Assembly: GCF_016583985.1 (NCBI RefSeq)
Contig: NZ_NRSD01000024.1
Coordinates: 1-64,000, forward strand
DNA from: Thiocapsa imhoffii
GTDB lineage: Bacteria > Pseudomonadota > Gammaproteobacteria > Chromatiales > Chromatiaceae
Direction of reading: 5' to 3'
DNA length: 64,000 nucleotides
Made by a program: the position numbers and the translations under genes. Shown piece after piece: positions 25,233 through 33,824 of the stretch. Position 1 is the stretch's first letter. Each line of letters starts with the position of its first letter. Below the pieces are notes generated by a model, which was not told the origin of the DNA, searched no databases, and saw only the letters and a list, made by a program, of their open reading frames with translations.

Positions 25233-26043
25233 TCATGAGGGCATGACCATCATATCCGGACTGGCGGGACCACCACGTTCGCTCGGAAAGACCAGGCGCG
25301 CCGTGACGTAGGTTTTCCCTTCGAAGGTACAGGTCCCGCTCACATCCCGGCTGCAGCGGCGTCCCATCAGGATGTTCTGTCTGCAGTTGGATAGATACCA
25401 TCTGAGCAGCGCCTCGACGGACGGGTCTCGCATCGGCACAGTCCCCGTGACCGAGTTTTTTTCCCGTGAAGGTCACGACGCCGAGATCACCGAAATGCGA
25501 CATCTGCCGGTCATGACTTTCACGAAAATCGTCCAACGTCAATGTCACCAGCTCTCCCACGCGCAGCGCCAAATGGATCGCGACGTGGAACATGACCCGG
25601 TCGCGTTGTAACGCATGCAGTGACTTGGAGCGCCCGAGATAGGCTTGTTTGATCATGGACCGAAACGCCTCGTCGACAGCGTCGATCTGTGTCGGAGTCA
25701 TGGCCCACGCTTTCGACCGCCACCCGAGCTTGTAGCGTTTGACGGCGATGCTGTTTTCTTCGGTGACGAAACGCTGTGGCCGAATCTTGAAGCGCACCAG
25801 GATTTCATTGGAACGTTCCAAGTCGAGCATGTAAGCTTGATTGGAAAGCCAGCCCGAGCAGTACGCTGCAACCGTTGCGGGTGCGAGAGGGGCATCAGTC
25901 TGCGGGTTGGTTCGAGACTCCAGGAATCAGATCACATGGCTCTCGCGACCCTCCCAGGGAGCAACCTGCGCATGCTCGATCAGACGCATCAGGCACTCCA
26001 GATGGTTCTGACACGATATTTCTTTGCCTCGGGATACCGTTAG
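25233..26043 (-). pseudogene. Decayed tyrosine recombinase (phage-type integrase)
   Basis: Read on the minus strand. The core-binding part (HLECLMRLIEHAQV) runs in frame to a TGA at 25927-25929, and the same frame continues after it (RTNPQTDAPLAPATVAAYC). The catalytic domain starts with MFHVAIHLALRVGELVTLTLDDF, holding the box-I Arg. At a run of seven A (T on the plus strand, 25456-25462) the frame must drop one base to continue with VTGTVPMRDPSVEALLRWYL and end with LVFPSERGG. The C-terminal catalytic Arg-His-Tyr part is gone. So there is a nonsense codon, a frameshift and a truncation: a dead integrase. Confidence 0.7.
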
Positions 26044-26111
26044 TCTACGAAATCGTCGTTTTCCTCCGAAACGTGCAAAATTTGCACGATAATAGTCGTA
26101 TTAGTAGAGAT

Positions 26112-26135
26112 AAAAAAAACCCCGCTGTCGCGGGG
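26112..26135 (-). terminator. Intrinsic terminator for minus-strand transcription
   Basis: CCCCGC (26120-26125), loop TGTC, GCGGGG (26130-26135), with eight A before it on the plus strand (26112-26119), which are T on the minus strand. No minus-strand gene lies directly upstream of it, so it seems to be left over from a lost gene of the scar, or to block read-through into it. Confidence 0.72.
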
Positions 26136-26261
26136 CGAATCACCACTGAGGAGGTCAGAGAACGAAGCCGAGGGACATGAGGTTTCGTTTCTTACTAGAG
26201 TACTATGCAGGTCTAGTGCCAACTTTTCTCGACGCGATTTCAATCAGTCAATCAATATGTT

Positions 26262-26783
26262 GTGAAATACGAATCGGCTGTTGGGATAGCCCCGGCTGTT
26301 CCGGATGCACGGCTTTCTCGCGACCTCGGCCCAATTCGCACCAATCGAGTGCGATATGGTCGACGATTGGCGACTGCCCTGGCTCTGCTCCTCTCACTCA
26401 CGGCTGCAGTGCGCGTTGGCGCCGACCCGGCGGCGGGGCGCGCCGAGGCACAGGCCGCCCGCAACGCCGCCGCGGGTTGGTTGCGACTGGAAGGCGATCA
26501 GCGCGAGGCCGGCGAATCGCGCTCGCCCGAAACCAGGATGCGGCAACAGTCATTGGAGTGGCAGGAGGCGATCCGCTACCGACAGCTCTTGCAGGATCAG
26601 GAGCGCGACTTACAGATGTCTCGCCGGCAGGAGCGCACCCGCGGCGCACCGGGTGAAGCGGCACGCATTCAAGGACGCTTGATGGAGATGGACGCGGCGC
26701 AACAACAACAGCGTCTGCGGATGCGGATGGAGCGCACCGGTCGGACCCGGGACGGCGTGTCCTGGCCGCGGACCCTGAGATAA
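26262..26783 (+). CDS. Exported Arg/Gln-rich helical protein of unknown function
   Basis: The frame of up to 173 aa has a hydrophobic segment (RRLATALALLLSLTAAVRVGA) that looks like a signal peptide if translation starts at GTG 26349 instead of GTG 26262. The mature part is a charged helix with many Gln, Arg and Glu (QSLEWQEAIRYRQLLQDQ), likely a coiled coil. No family is recognised. Its composition is like that of small periplasmic proteins in sulfur bacteria. Start uncertain. Confidence 0.5.
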   Translation: MKYESAVGIAPAVPDARLSRDLGPIRTNRVRYGRRLATALALLLSLTAAVRVGADPAAGRAEAQAARNAAAGWLRLEGDQREAGESRSPETRMRQQSLEWQEAIRYRQLLQDQERDLQMSRRQERTRGAPGEAARIQGRLMEMDAAQQQQRLRMRMERTGRTRDGVSWPRTLR

Positions 26784-27016
26784 CCTGAGAAGCGGATCTG
26801 ATCCGCAGATCCGTGGGACGCTCGGGGCGCACCGCCACAGGGTGGCCGTGCCAAGGGCACCCGCGGGTCGAACCTCACCTGAGCGAGGCGGGGGGCCGAC
26901 TCTTGTGCCGTTGGGCAAGTCCATATGCCCGGTGCCGTCAAGATCACAGCCACCCAGCGGGGTGGCTCCCGAATGCGCGCGACGCCCACTGGAGCAGCAA
27001 CGTCAAGGCCGCTCAA

Positions 27017-27406
27017 TTAGTCGTGATGATGGGTGCCGGCAGTGGTGTGATGGTCGTGGTCGTGGCTGTGTGGCGCCGCGGCCGGCAGGGGCTGACCCGC
27101 GAGCAGCACGCCGACGGCCTCATGCGGATCGACCGCGCTGGTGGCATGGACCTGAATCCCGTGACGCGCCATGCGCTGCACGAAACCCTGACCGGCGCCT
27201 TGGGTGATGATGGCGTTCAGACGCATCGAAAAGAGTGGATGATCCTCGCCGTGGTAATCATGCAGCGACATGTTCGCCGGGAGATCGAGCCGTTCGACCT
27301 CGACCGTGCGACCGCTCGTGTCGGCTTCGAAAATCATGAAACGTCTGGTCTTTCCGGCATGGCCCGTGATGGTTTTGAAGTTCTGGCTGGTGACAGCGAC
27401 GCGCAT
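27017..27406 (-). CDS. NifX/NafY-family (dinitrogenase Fe-Mo cofactor-type) protein with His-rich tail
   Basis: A protein of about 129 aa of the NifX-like RNase H fold: MRVAVTSQNFKTITGHAG opens the domain and FSMRLNAIITQGAGQGF is the usual cofactor-binding region. The C-terminus is a histidine cluster (SHDHDHHTTAGTHHHD) that could bind metal. Stand-alone members of this family occur outside nif clusters and bind metal-sulfur cofactors; no nif gene is seen here. I prefer the start at ATG 27406 because family members begin there; an ATG 15 codons earlier is open. An Fnr-family gene lies upstream on the same strand. Confidence 0.8.
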   Translation of the reverse strand: MRVAVTSQNFKTITGHAGKTRRFMIFEADTSGRTVEVERLDLPANMSLHDYHGEDHPLFSMRLNAIITQGAGQGFVQRMARHGIQVHATSAVDPHEAVGVLLAGQPLPAAAPHSHDHDHHTTAGTHHHD

Positions 27407-27655
27407 GGATTTCGAGGTATTCAAGACGGCGAATATCTGATTGCTGGACATGGGATATCAGAATCTCTTGGCAGATGAAGGGTGCCATGCTCCGCATGGC
27501 GCGAGGCATAGACCCAGATGATCCGGAGCGGGCGCCGAGTGTCGGGCAGGCTGCATAAGCCTGACTCAATGCGTCGGCTTCAGCATTGAAATCAGTCAAG
27601 GGTTCGCTTGGATTTGGATCCTGATCGCGGCCTGCTCATGATCCCCGAGGTGGCT

Positions 27656-28396
27656 TCACTCCTCGGCGATCCGCTTCAGATTCGGAACGTCGAGAGTGAA
27701 CTGATTGGTGCTGGCCTCTCGCATCAGGCCCTGGCGTTTGAACTCGGCGATCGTGCGGCTCGCGGTTTCGGTCGTGATCCCGAGCATGGCGCCCACGTCC
27801 TCGCGGCTGAACAACTGGCACTGATCTCGCTCGCCGTCGACCAACCGCAGCAAGAGCCGGGCGATGCGCTGACGCGCCGATCCGGTGGAGAGTTCGGTCA
27901 GCCAGGCATCCGCCTCATTCAGCGCACGCTGCCAGCGCGCGATCAGTTCACGGTGAAGTTCTGGATTACTGGCCGCGAGTTCGCGCACGATGCGGGCCGG
28001 AAAGCGACAGATCTCGCTCGCGTGCAGGGCGATCGCGGCATGCTGATAGCCCATGCCTTCCAGCATGGCCTCAAGGCCCAGCACATCCGTGGTGCGCACG
28101 ATGCGCACGATGCGTTGGCTCCCGTCCGGGAGGTATTGCACGAGTTTCAAGATCCCGGAGCGGACCGTGAACATGTGTTCGGCCGCGTCCCCGACATGAT
28201 AGAGATGCGTGCCGGGTTTCAGGTTGAATTGATCGATGGGGTCATGGATGTGCTGAAAATCCGCTTCACTCAAGCCCGCGAAGAGCACCGAGGTCCGCAA
28301 TGAACAGTTCAGACAATCCGCTTCACCCGACCAGGCTTCTCGCAGCGTCACACTCTTGACCATGGGCTCGTTGAGATCTCGTGATGGGATGGGCAT
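27656..28396 (-). CDS. Crp/Fnr-family transcription regulator
   Basis: A 246-aa regulator. N-terminal cyclic-nucleotide-like sensor domain (about residues 35-150, VGDAAEHMFTVRSGILKL), dimer helix, and a winged helix ending the protein (FSREDVGAMLGITTETASRTIAEFKRQG). The recognition helix contains ExxSR, the Fnr-type choice for TTGAT half-sites. Cysteines are C28, C31 and C130; the third N-terminal Cys of canonical Fnr is absent, so a normal [4Fe-4S] cluster with four Cys is not expected, though a variant redox or ligand site is possible. It lies upstream of the NifX-like gene on the same strand and may control it. Confidence 0.88.
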   Translation of the reverse strand: MPIPSRDLNEPMVKSVTLREAWSGEADCLNCSLRTSVLFAGLSEADFQHIHDPIDQFNLKPGTHLYHVGDAAEHMFTVRSGILKLVQYLPDGSQRIVRIVRTTDVLGLEAMLEGMGYQHAAIALHASEICRFPARIVRELAASNPELHRELIARWQRALNEADAWLTELSTGSARQRIARLLLRLVDGERDQCQLFSREDVGAMLGITTETASRTIAEFKRQGLMREASTNQFTLDVPNLKRIAEE

Positions 28397-28810
28397 CCGC
28401 GTTTGACGACTCTGCCTCGAATCAGCCTCGAATCAGACAGTCACCACTGTTCGACGCCTGCTCCAGTGTAGCCGATTCCGCTTTGCCTCAGTAGACGATG
28501 CCGGTCCGCTGCCCTCAGCGAACCTGCATGGCGCGACGGTACTGGTTGGAGAGGGCCGGGCAGTGTTGGATGCGCTGGCGGGTTCTGGGCTGATAGTTGC
28601 CTGGCAAGGGGGCGGAGCGATGCCCTGTGCTCGGCGCTGCCATGGATCGTCGGTCGGATGTCGCGGTGCGGTGTGATGGACCTTGGCCCTGGCGTTGGGT
28701 GAGCCCGCGGCGAAAAATCTGTCGCGATCAGGTATAACGGAGTGCTCACGATCGGGTGCGAGCCGCGCGGGGGCACCGCCGGCGTTACTGTTTTTCGACC
28801 AGGTGGTCCG
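28397..28810. other. Divergent intergenic region between the Fnr-type gene and uup
   Basis: About 410 bases holding both leaders. A minus-strand frame of 131 codons crosses it but is Pro/Ser/His-rich and looks like a shadow. I see no convincing promoter or hairpin. Confidence 0.4.
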
Positions 28811-30733
28811 ATGCCCTTGCTCACGCTTGACTCCATTGCCCTCTCCTATGGCTTACCGCCCTTACTGGAGAATGTCTCATTCACGATCGATCGCGGTGAG
28901 CGGATCTGTCTCATCGGTCGCAATGGCGCTGGGAAATCGACCCTGCTGCGGATCATCGCGGGAGCGCTCCAGGCCGATGCGGGTCAGGTGCGGGTGGGCG
29001 CGGGCACGCGCGTGGCGCGCTTGACGCAAGAGATCCCACGTGGGGAGGAGGGATCGGTCTTTGAGGTCGTTGCCAGCGGTCTTGGTGAGCAGGGTCTTTT
29101 ACTAAACGACTATTTCAAGCTGTCGCATGGTCTGGGGGCCGAGCCCAGCGCCGAGGCCCTGGCGCGGTTGGCTCAGGTCCAGCAGCAATTGGAGGATGCG
29201 GGGGGCTGGGAGATCGAGCAACGGACCGAGCGGGTGATCTCCCGGCTCGGCCTGGACGCCGAAGCGCGCTTCGATGCGCTCTCCGGGGGGCTGCAGCGGC
29301 GGGTCTTGTTGGCGCGCGCGCTGGTGATCGAGCCGGATCTGCTCTTACTCGACGAACCGACCAACCATCTCGACATCGATGCCATCACCTGGTTGGAGGG
29401 ATTCCTCGTTGATTTTCCCGGTTCGCTGCTCTTCGTGACCCACGATCGACGTTTTCTGCAGCGGGTCGCCACCCGCATTCTTGAACTCGATCGTGGACGC
29501 ATCACCGACTGGCCTGGCGATTATGCGAACTACCTGCGTCGCCGCGAGGAGCGCCTGCATGCCGAGGCGCAGGCCGCGGCCCAGTTCGACCGCAAGCTGG
29601 CCGAGGAGGAAGTGTGGATTCGCCAGGGCATCAAGGCACGGCGGACTCGGAATGAAGGGCGGGTGCGCGCGTTGGAGTCGATGCGGCGCGAGCGCTTGGC
29701 GCGCCGGGAACAGCAGGGTACGGCGCGGCTGCGTCTGAGTGAGGCGGAGCGTTCAGGGAAACTCGTGGCCGAGGCCGAGGACATCGCCTATGCCTGGGGT
29801 GAGACGCCGGTGATTCAGGACTTCAGCACCCTGATCCTGCGCGGGGATAAGATCGGGATCATTGGTCCGAACGGCGCGGGTAAGAGCACCTTGCTAAAAC
29901 TGCTGCTCGGGGACCTCGAACCCCAGAGCGGGCGGATCCGGCGCGGGACCAATCTGCAGGTCGCCTATTTTGACCAATTGCGTGCCAAGCTCGACCTGGA
30001 ACGCAGTGTGCAGGACAATGTTGCGGAAGGCAGCGATCAGATCGAGATCGATGGTGCGCGTCGCCATGTGCTCTCTTACCTCAAGGATTTTCTCTTCACG
30101 CCCGAGCGCGCCCGTCAGCCCGTCAAGGCGCTCTCGGGCGGGGAGCGCAACCGGCTGCTGTTGGCGAAGCTCTTCACGCGCCAGGCCAATCTGTTAGTGC
30201 TCGACGAGCCGACCAACGACCTCGATGCGGAGACGCTGGAGTTGCTGGAGGAGCTGCTGGTTGCATATCAGGGCACGCTGTTGCTGGTTTCGCACGATCG
30301 CGCGCTGCTCGACCATGTCGTCACCAGCACCCTGGTGTTCGAGGGCGCTGGGCGGGTGCGTGAGTATGTTGGGGGTTACGAGGATTGGGTCTCGCAACGC
30401 GAGCGTCGTGACGCCGGTGAGTTCAGCGTCGCGCGGGAGCCAACGGCCCAGGCCGCGCCGACCCATGCGCGGACCGCGCGGGCGACCAAGTCGACACCAA
30501 CGGCGGCACGTTTGAGCTTCAAGGAGACACGCGAGCTGACTGAATTGCCCGCACGCATCGAGATGTTGGAGCGCAAGCAGGCCGAATGCCATGCGCAACT
30601 TGCCGATCCGGCCTTCTATCAAGCCGGTGGTGATGCCGTGGCCGCGATGCGCCTGCAATTGCAGACGCTCGAAGCCGAGCTCGAGACGGTTTACGCGCGT
30701 TGGGAGGACTTGGAGGCGCGGGGCAGCGGGTGA
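28811..30733 (+). CDS. uup: ABC-F ATPase Uup
   Basis: A 640-aa soluble ABC-F protein with two ATPase domains and no membrane part. Domain 1: Walker A GRNGAGKSTLLR and signature SGGLQRRVLLARAL. The linker follows (QFDRKLAEEEVWIRQGIKARRTRNEGR). Domain 2: GPNGAGKSTLLK, signature LSGGERNRLLLAKL, Walker B LVLDEPTNDLD. The C-terminal coiled coil (from about residue 560) is the Uup-type DNA/ribosome-binding end. Uup affects ribosome state and transposon excision. I chose ATG 28811; an earlier in-frame start at 28742 adds 23 residues without family match. Confidence 0.93.
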   Translation: MPLLTLDSIALSYGLPPLLENVSFTIDRGERICLIGRNGAGKSTLLRIIAGALQADAGQVRVGAGTRVARLTQEIPRGEEGSVFEVVASGLGEQGLLLNDYFKLSHGLGAEPSAEALARLAQVQQQLEDAGGWEIEQRTERVISRLGLDAEARFDALSGGLQRRVLLARALVIEPDLLLLDEPTNHLDIDAITWLEGFLVDFPGSLLFVTHDRRFLQRVATRILELDRGRITDWPGDYANYLRRREERLHAEAQAAAQFDRKLAEEEVWIRQGIKARRTRNEGRVRALESMRRERLARREQQGTARLRLSEAERSGKLVAEAEDIAYAWGETPVIQDFSTLILRGDKIGIIGPNGAGKSTLLKLLLGDLEPQSGRIRRGTNLQVAYFDQLRAKLDLERSVQDNVAEGSDQIEIDGARRHVLSYLKDFLFTPERARQPVKALSGGERNRLLLAKLFTRQANLLVLDEPTNDLDAETLELLEELLVAYQGTLLLVSHDRALLDHVVTSTLVFEGAGRVREYVGGYEDWVSQRERRDAGEFSVAREPTAQAAPTHARTARATKSTPTAARLSFKETRELTELPARIEMLERKQAECHAQLADPAFYQAGGDAVAAMRLQLQTLEAELETVYARWEDLEARGSG

Positions 30734-30844
30734 GGCTGGCCACGCCAATCGCGCGGCTGCAGCGCGCGGCGATTCGCGGGTTCGGGTGCGGGGTGACGGT
30801 CCCCGCGACGGATCGGACGGTATGATCGATTCAGGACGGCTCTC

Positions 30845-31717
30845 ATGAAGTTCGATGTCGAGGGGTTTCGCGGTTGGCGGAACAAGTGCATCACGCTGCT
30901 CGGAATGTCGGGGGTCGGCAAGACCTATCTCTCCGAGATGCTGCGCCAGCACGACTGGTTTCATTACTCGGGCGACTACCGCATTGGGACGCGGTATCTG
31001 AACGAGCACATCCTCGATCTGATCAAGGCGCATGCGATGCGCGATCCCTTCCTGCGCGACCTGCTGCGCCGCGATTGGATTGCGATCCGCAACAACATCA
31101 AGGTCACGGATCTAGGCCCGGTCCTGAGTTTCGTCGGCAAACTCGGCAATCCCGAGCAAGGTGGCCTGCCGTTTGCGGAGTTCAGTCGCCGCCAAGCCTT
31201 GTATCGGGATGCCGAGATCTCGGCGATGCATGACGTGCCGGATTTCGTGCGCAAGGCGCAGGAGATCTACAGCTATCCTCATCTGGTGAACGATGTGGGC
31301 GGCAGTCTATGCGAACTCGACGAACCACGGGTCATCGACCTGCTTGCCCGACACAGCTTGATTCTCTATATCCAGGTTCCGCCGGCCGATGAGATCAAGC
31401 TGATTCAACGTGCCCAGGCCGATCCGAAACCGTTGTATTATCGCCCCGATTTTCTGCGCGCCGCGGTGAAGGACTATCTCTCGGTGCAAGGTTTGAGCTA
31501 TGTGGCCGAGATCGAACCCGACGACTTCACGCGCTGGGTCTTTCCGCGGTTGTTCCACTCCCGGGTGCCTCGTTATGAGGCGATCGCCCGACCTCATGGC
31601 TACACCGTCTCGTCGGAGGACGCAGCGAAAGTCCGCGATGAGCAGGATTTTCTGCAGTTGATCGAGTCGGCGATCGCCCGATCCGATGCACCCTCAGTGG
31701 CCGGTGAGCTGCAATGA
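30845..31717 (+). CDS. P-loop ATPase/kinase-like protein of unknown function
   Basis: A 290-aa protein with one clear motif, Walker A GMSGVGKTYLSEML at residues 20-30, followed by an HYSGDYRIG segment where adenylate/shikimate-type kinases bind substrate. A candidate Walker B-like strand is LARHSLILYIQVP. The rest is not recognised. It is cytoplasmic, with no TM. The position between uup and metA does not point to a role. It seems to be a conserved single-domain protein of this bacterial group, judged by regular codon usage and composition. Confidence 0.68.
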   Translation: MKFDVEGFRGWRNKCITLLGMSGVGKTYLSEMLRQHDWFHYSGDYRIGTRYLNEHILDLIKAHAMRDPFLRDLLRRDWIAIRNNIKVTDLGPVLSFVGKLGNPEQGGLPFAEFSRRQALYRDAEISAMHDVPDFVRKAQEIYSYPHLVNDVGGSLCELDEPRVIDLLARHSLILYIQVPPADEIKLIQRAQADPKPLYYRPDFLRAAVKDYLSVQGLSYVAEIEPDDFTRWVFPRLFHSRVPRYEAIARPHGYTVSSEDAAKVRDEQDFLQLIESAIARSDAPSVAGELQ

Positions 31718-31887
31718 GCGGTGTTCACGCACCGCGTTCGTGAGGCGCATGGTTCCCACTCCCGCTCGGCTTGCCGCGCGGATCCGGAGTCCGGGCCGGG
31801 TCTGGACGTGAGCCGGTGGTGGGGCTGGTGCGAACCGATGCGCACCTGAACAACCCCGTCTCGACCTTGACCACAGGACTTCGTGCC

Positions 31888-32973
31888 ATGCCTCTTGTCG
31901 CCCACAATGAGTTGCCAACCTTCGCGCGTCTTCGTGAAGCAGGACACCAGATCCTCGAACCGGATCGGGCCCTGGCGCAAGACATTCGTGAGTTACATAT
32001 CGGCCTGTTAAACATGATGCCGGATGCGGCGCTCGCGGCGACGGAGCGTCAGTTCTTCCGGCTCATCGGTCAGAGTAATCAGATCGCGCAGTTCTACGTC
32101 CATCCCTTCACGCTCGCAGAGCTCCCACGCAGCGCGATCAGCCGCGAATACATCGAGCGTTATTACGAGCCCTTCGCAAAGATCCGTGAGGAAGGGCTTG
32201 ATGCCCTGGTCATTACCGGCGCGAACGTCGTGGGTCCGGACCTCTCGACGCAACCCTTCTGGGAGCCCTTGATCGAGGTCGTGGACTGGGCCTATCAACA
32301 GGTCTGTTCTACCCTGTGCTCCTGTCTTGCGACCCACGCGGTGTTGCAGTTCCGCTATGGCCAACGGCGTCGGCCTCTGTCGCAAAAGCGGTGGGGGGTC
32401 TATGTTCATCGGGTGGTTGAGCGGAATCATCCCTTGGTGAGCACCGTGAACACGCGCTTCGATGTCCCGCATTCGCGTTTCAATCAGATCGATCGTGCGC
32501 AATTCGAAGCCGCGGGGTTGCATGTGCTCGCGGAGAGTGACGAGGCGGGCGTCCACCTCGCGGTCAGCCCCGACGGCTTTCGGCAGATCTTTCTCCAGGG
32601 TCATCCCGAGTACGACATGATTTCGCTGCTGAAGGAGTACAAACGCGAGGTCAATCGTTTTGCCGCTGGGGAGCGCGCCACCTATCCCCCAGTCCCTGAG
32701 CATTATTTTGGCCCGCAAGCCTTGGCGATCCTCGATGAGCATCGGGTGCAACTCCTCGATGCCATGGATCAGGGGCGTGATCGGCCGGCCTTCCCGGAAC
32801 AGCATTTGACGCGACAGCTCGACAATACCTGGCATGACAGCGCGGAAGGTGTGATCGGCAACTGGATGGGGCTCATCTATCAGGTGACGAACAGCGAGCG
32901 GAAACTGCCCTTCATGCCCCATGTCGACCCGCACGATCCGCTCGCCCAGAGTTGGCCACGCCTGCCGGATTAG
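31888..32973 (+). CDS. metA: Homoserine O-acyltransferase, MetA/MetAS type
   Basis: A 361-aa enzyme of the MetA family (glutaminase-like fold), which acylates L-homoserine with succinyl-CoA or acetyl-CoA in methionine synthesis. The catalytic Cys is in TLCSCLATHAVLQF, and the His and Glu of the triad are in FLQGHPEYDM. Family start LHIGLLNMMPDAALAATERQF is present near residue 35. I chose ATG 31888; the frame continues upstream but without homology. The longer C-terminal region (to residue 361) matches gammaproteobacterial MetA. It is a single gene. Confidence 0.92.
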   Translation: MPLVAHNELPTFARLREAGHQILEPDRALAQDIRELHIGLLNMMPDAALAATERQFFRLIGQSNQIAQFYVHPFTLAELPRSAISREYIERYYEPFAKIREEGLDALVITGANVVGPDLSTQPFWEPLIEVVDWAYQQVCSTLCSCLATHAVLQFRYGQRRRPLSQKRWGVYVHRVVERNHPLVSTVNTRFDVPHSRFNQIDRAQFEAAGLHVLAESDEAGVHLAVSPDGFRQIFLQGHPEYDMISLLKEYKREVNRFAAGERATYPPVPEHYFGPQALAILDEHRVQLLDAMDQGRDRPAFPEQHLTRQLDNTWHDSAEGVIGNWMGLIYQVTNSERKLPFMPHVDPHDPLAQSWPRLPD

Positions 32974-33284
32974 CCGGCGGGACGCCTGAGAGGGTTAATC
33001 GTTGTGAAAAAACAACAGATGAGCTTGGCTCCAAGCGCATCGTAAGCGTCGGTCGCGGGATGGGTTGAGTGAAAAATCAGGTCGATTTTCAGAAAAATAG
33101 CGCTGAAGCAGTTGTCACTTGTTGTATTTCGATACTAGACTACAAACCATGAGACGACGAGTTGTTGCGTGAAGGAAGCAGGGTTCTCCCTCGGTGTCTC
33201 CTTCCGCGCTATTCAGCAGCGGCTCTGCCGATCTCCCAGGCCCGGGTTTCGGCACACAAGCATCCGATTCCACTGAGAAAAGAC
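32974..33284. other. Intergenic region after metA
   Basis: About 310 bases. The middle part is A/T-rich compared with its surroundings (GTGAAAAAACAAC; AGAAAAATAGC; TTGTCACTTGTTG), which may reflect a promoter for the small gene at 33285, but no consensus pair with good spacing is certain. Confidence 0.4.
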
Positions 33285-33560
33285 ATGTTCGATCAGACTG
33301 ATCACGCGATTCATTACAAATGGGACCCGCAAACCTTCACCGGTTTCAAGCTGCGCTTTGATGCGGAAGGCGCCGCGCGCGGCGGGCACTGCTGCTTTCA
33401 CGTCGAGGACTGGACGTGCCACAGCATCACTAACGAGTGGCCTTGCGAGGATCTCGAGGAGGCACTCGCCGTGCTGAGTCACTTCTTCACCATTGATGTG
33501 GCACAGGAGCGCGAGCGCTTGCAGGCGTGGTTGCCCGTGACCCTGGCCCAGGCCGCCTAG
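33285..33560 (+). CDS. Small Cys/His-containing protein of unknown function
   Basis: A 91-aa soluble protein with five cysteines or histidine clusters around GGHCCFHVEDWTCHSI and NEWPCEDLEEAL. The pattern could bind a metal, but no known finger is matched. A GAGAAAAGAC leader precedes ATG 33285. It stands alone between an A/T-rich leader and the strong terminator at 33662-33706, so it is transcribed as its own unit. The gene looks real because of its own promoter-like leader and terminator. Confidence 0.6.
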   Translation: MFDQTDHAIHYKWDPQTFTGFKLRFDAEGAARGGHCCFHVEDWTCHSITNEWPCEDLEEALAVLSHFFTIDVAQERERLQAWLPVTLAQAA

Positions 33561-33661
33561 CTCCTTCCCTCGGGACCGGCACGGACCGAGGATCCGCGCG
33601 GTACGATCCAGGTGTGCTGAGCGGTCGCGAGAGTTTGCAGGGGCAGGGCCACGTCCGGACG

Positions 33662-33706
33662 GGCCCGCACCAGGTCGTAGGTGACCTGGTGCGGGCCTTC
33701 TTCGTT
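33662..33706 (+). terminator. Strong intrinsic terminator
   Basis: A 15-bp perfect stem (33662-33676 with 33683-33697, loop GTAGGT) followed by a T-rich stretch TTCTTCGTTT. It ends the small gene at 33285 and isolates the soe operon. Confidence 0.88.
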
Positions 33707-33754
33707 TCGGTCCCGGGCGATTGCCCAGGCGTGATTTCCGCATCCCCATCAAGT

Positions 33755-33783
33755 TTGAACATAGACAGCCGCAATATTAGAAT
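33755..33783 (+). promoter_or_regulatory. Sigma70-type promoter of soeABC
   Basis: TTGAAC (33755-33760), 17 bases, TAGAAT (33778-33783). Four of six bases match the -35 consensus and five of six the -10. The expected start of transcription is about 35 bases before the soeA ATG. Confidence 0.62.
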
Positions 33784-33824
33784 GCGGTTATCGTCTAGCT
33801 ACTTCCGCCCAAAAGGTGCCCCAC

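Noticed and set aside
24535..25830. One 431-codon minus-strand frame joining integrase and Uma2 text
   Set aside because: Two unrelated products run together because the integrase lost its frame; the Uma2 gene starts at 25104.
31718..31887. Possible SAM or SAH riboswitch upstream of metA
   Set aside because: The leader is GC-rich but no known aptamer core could be matched by eye.
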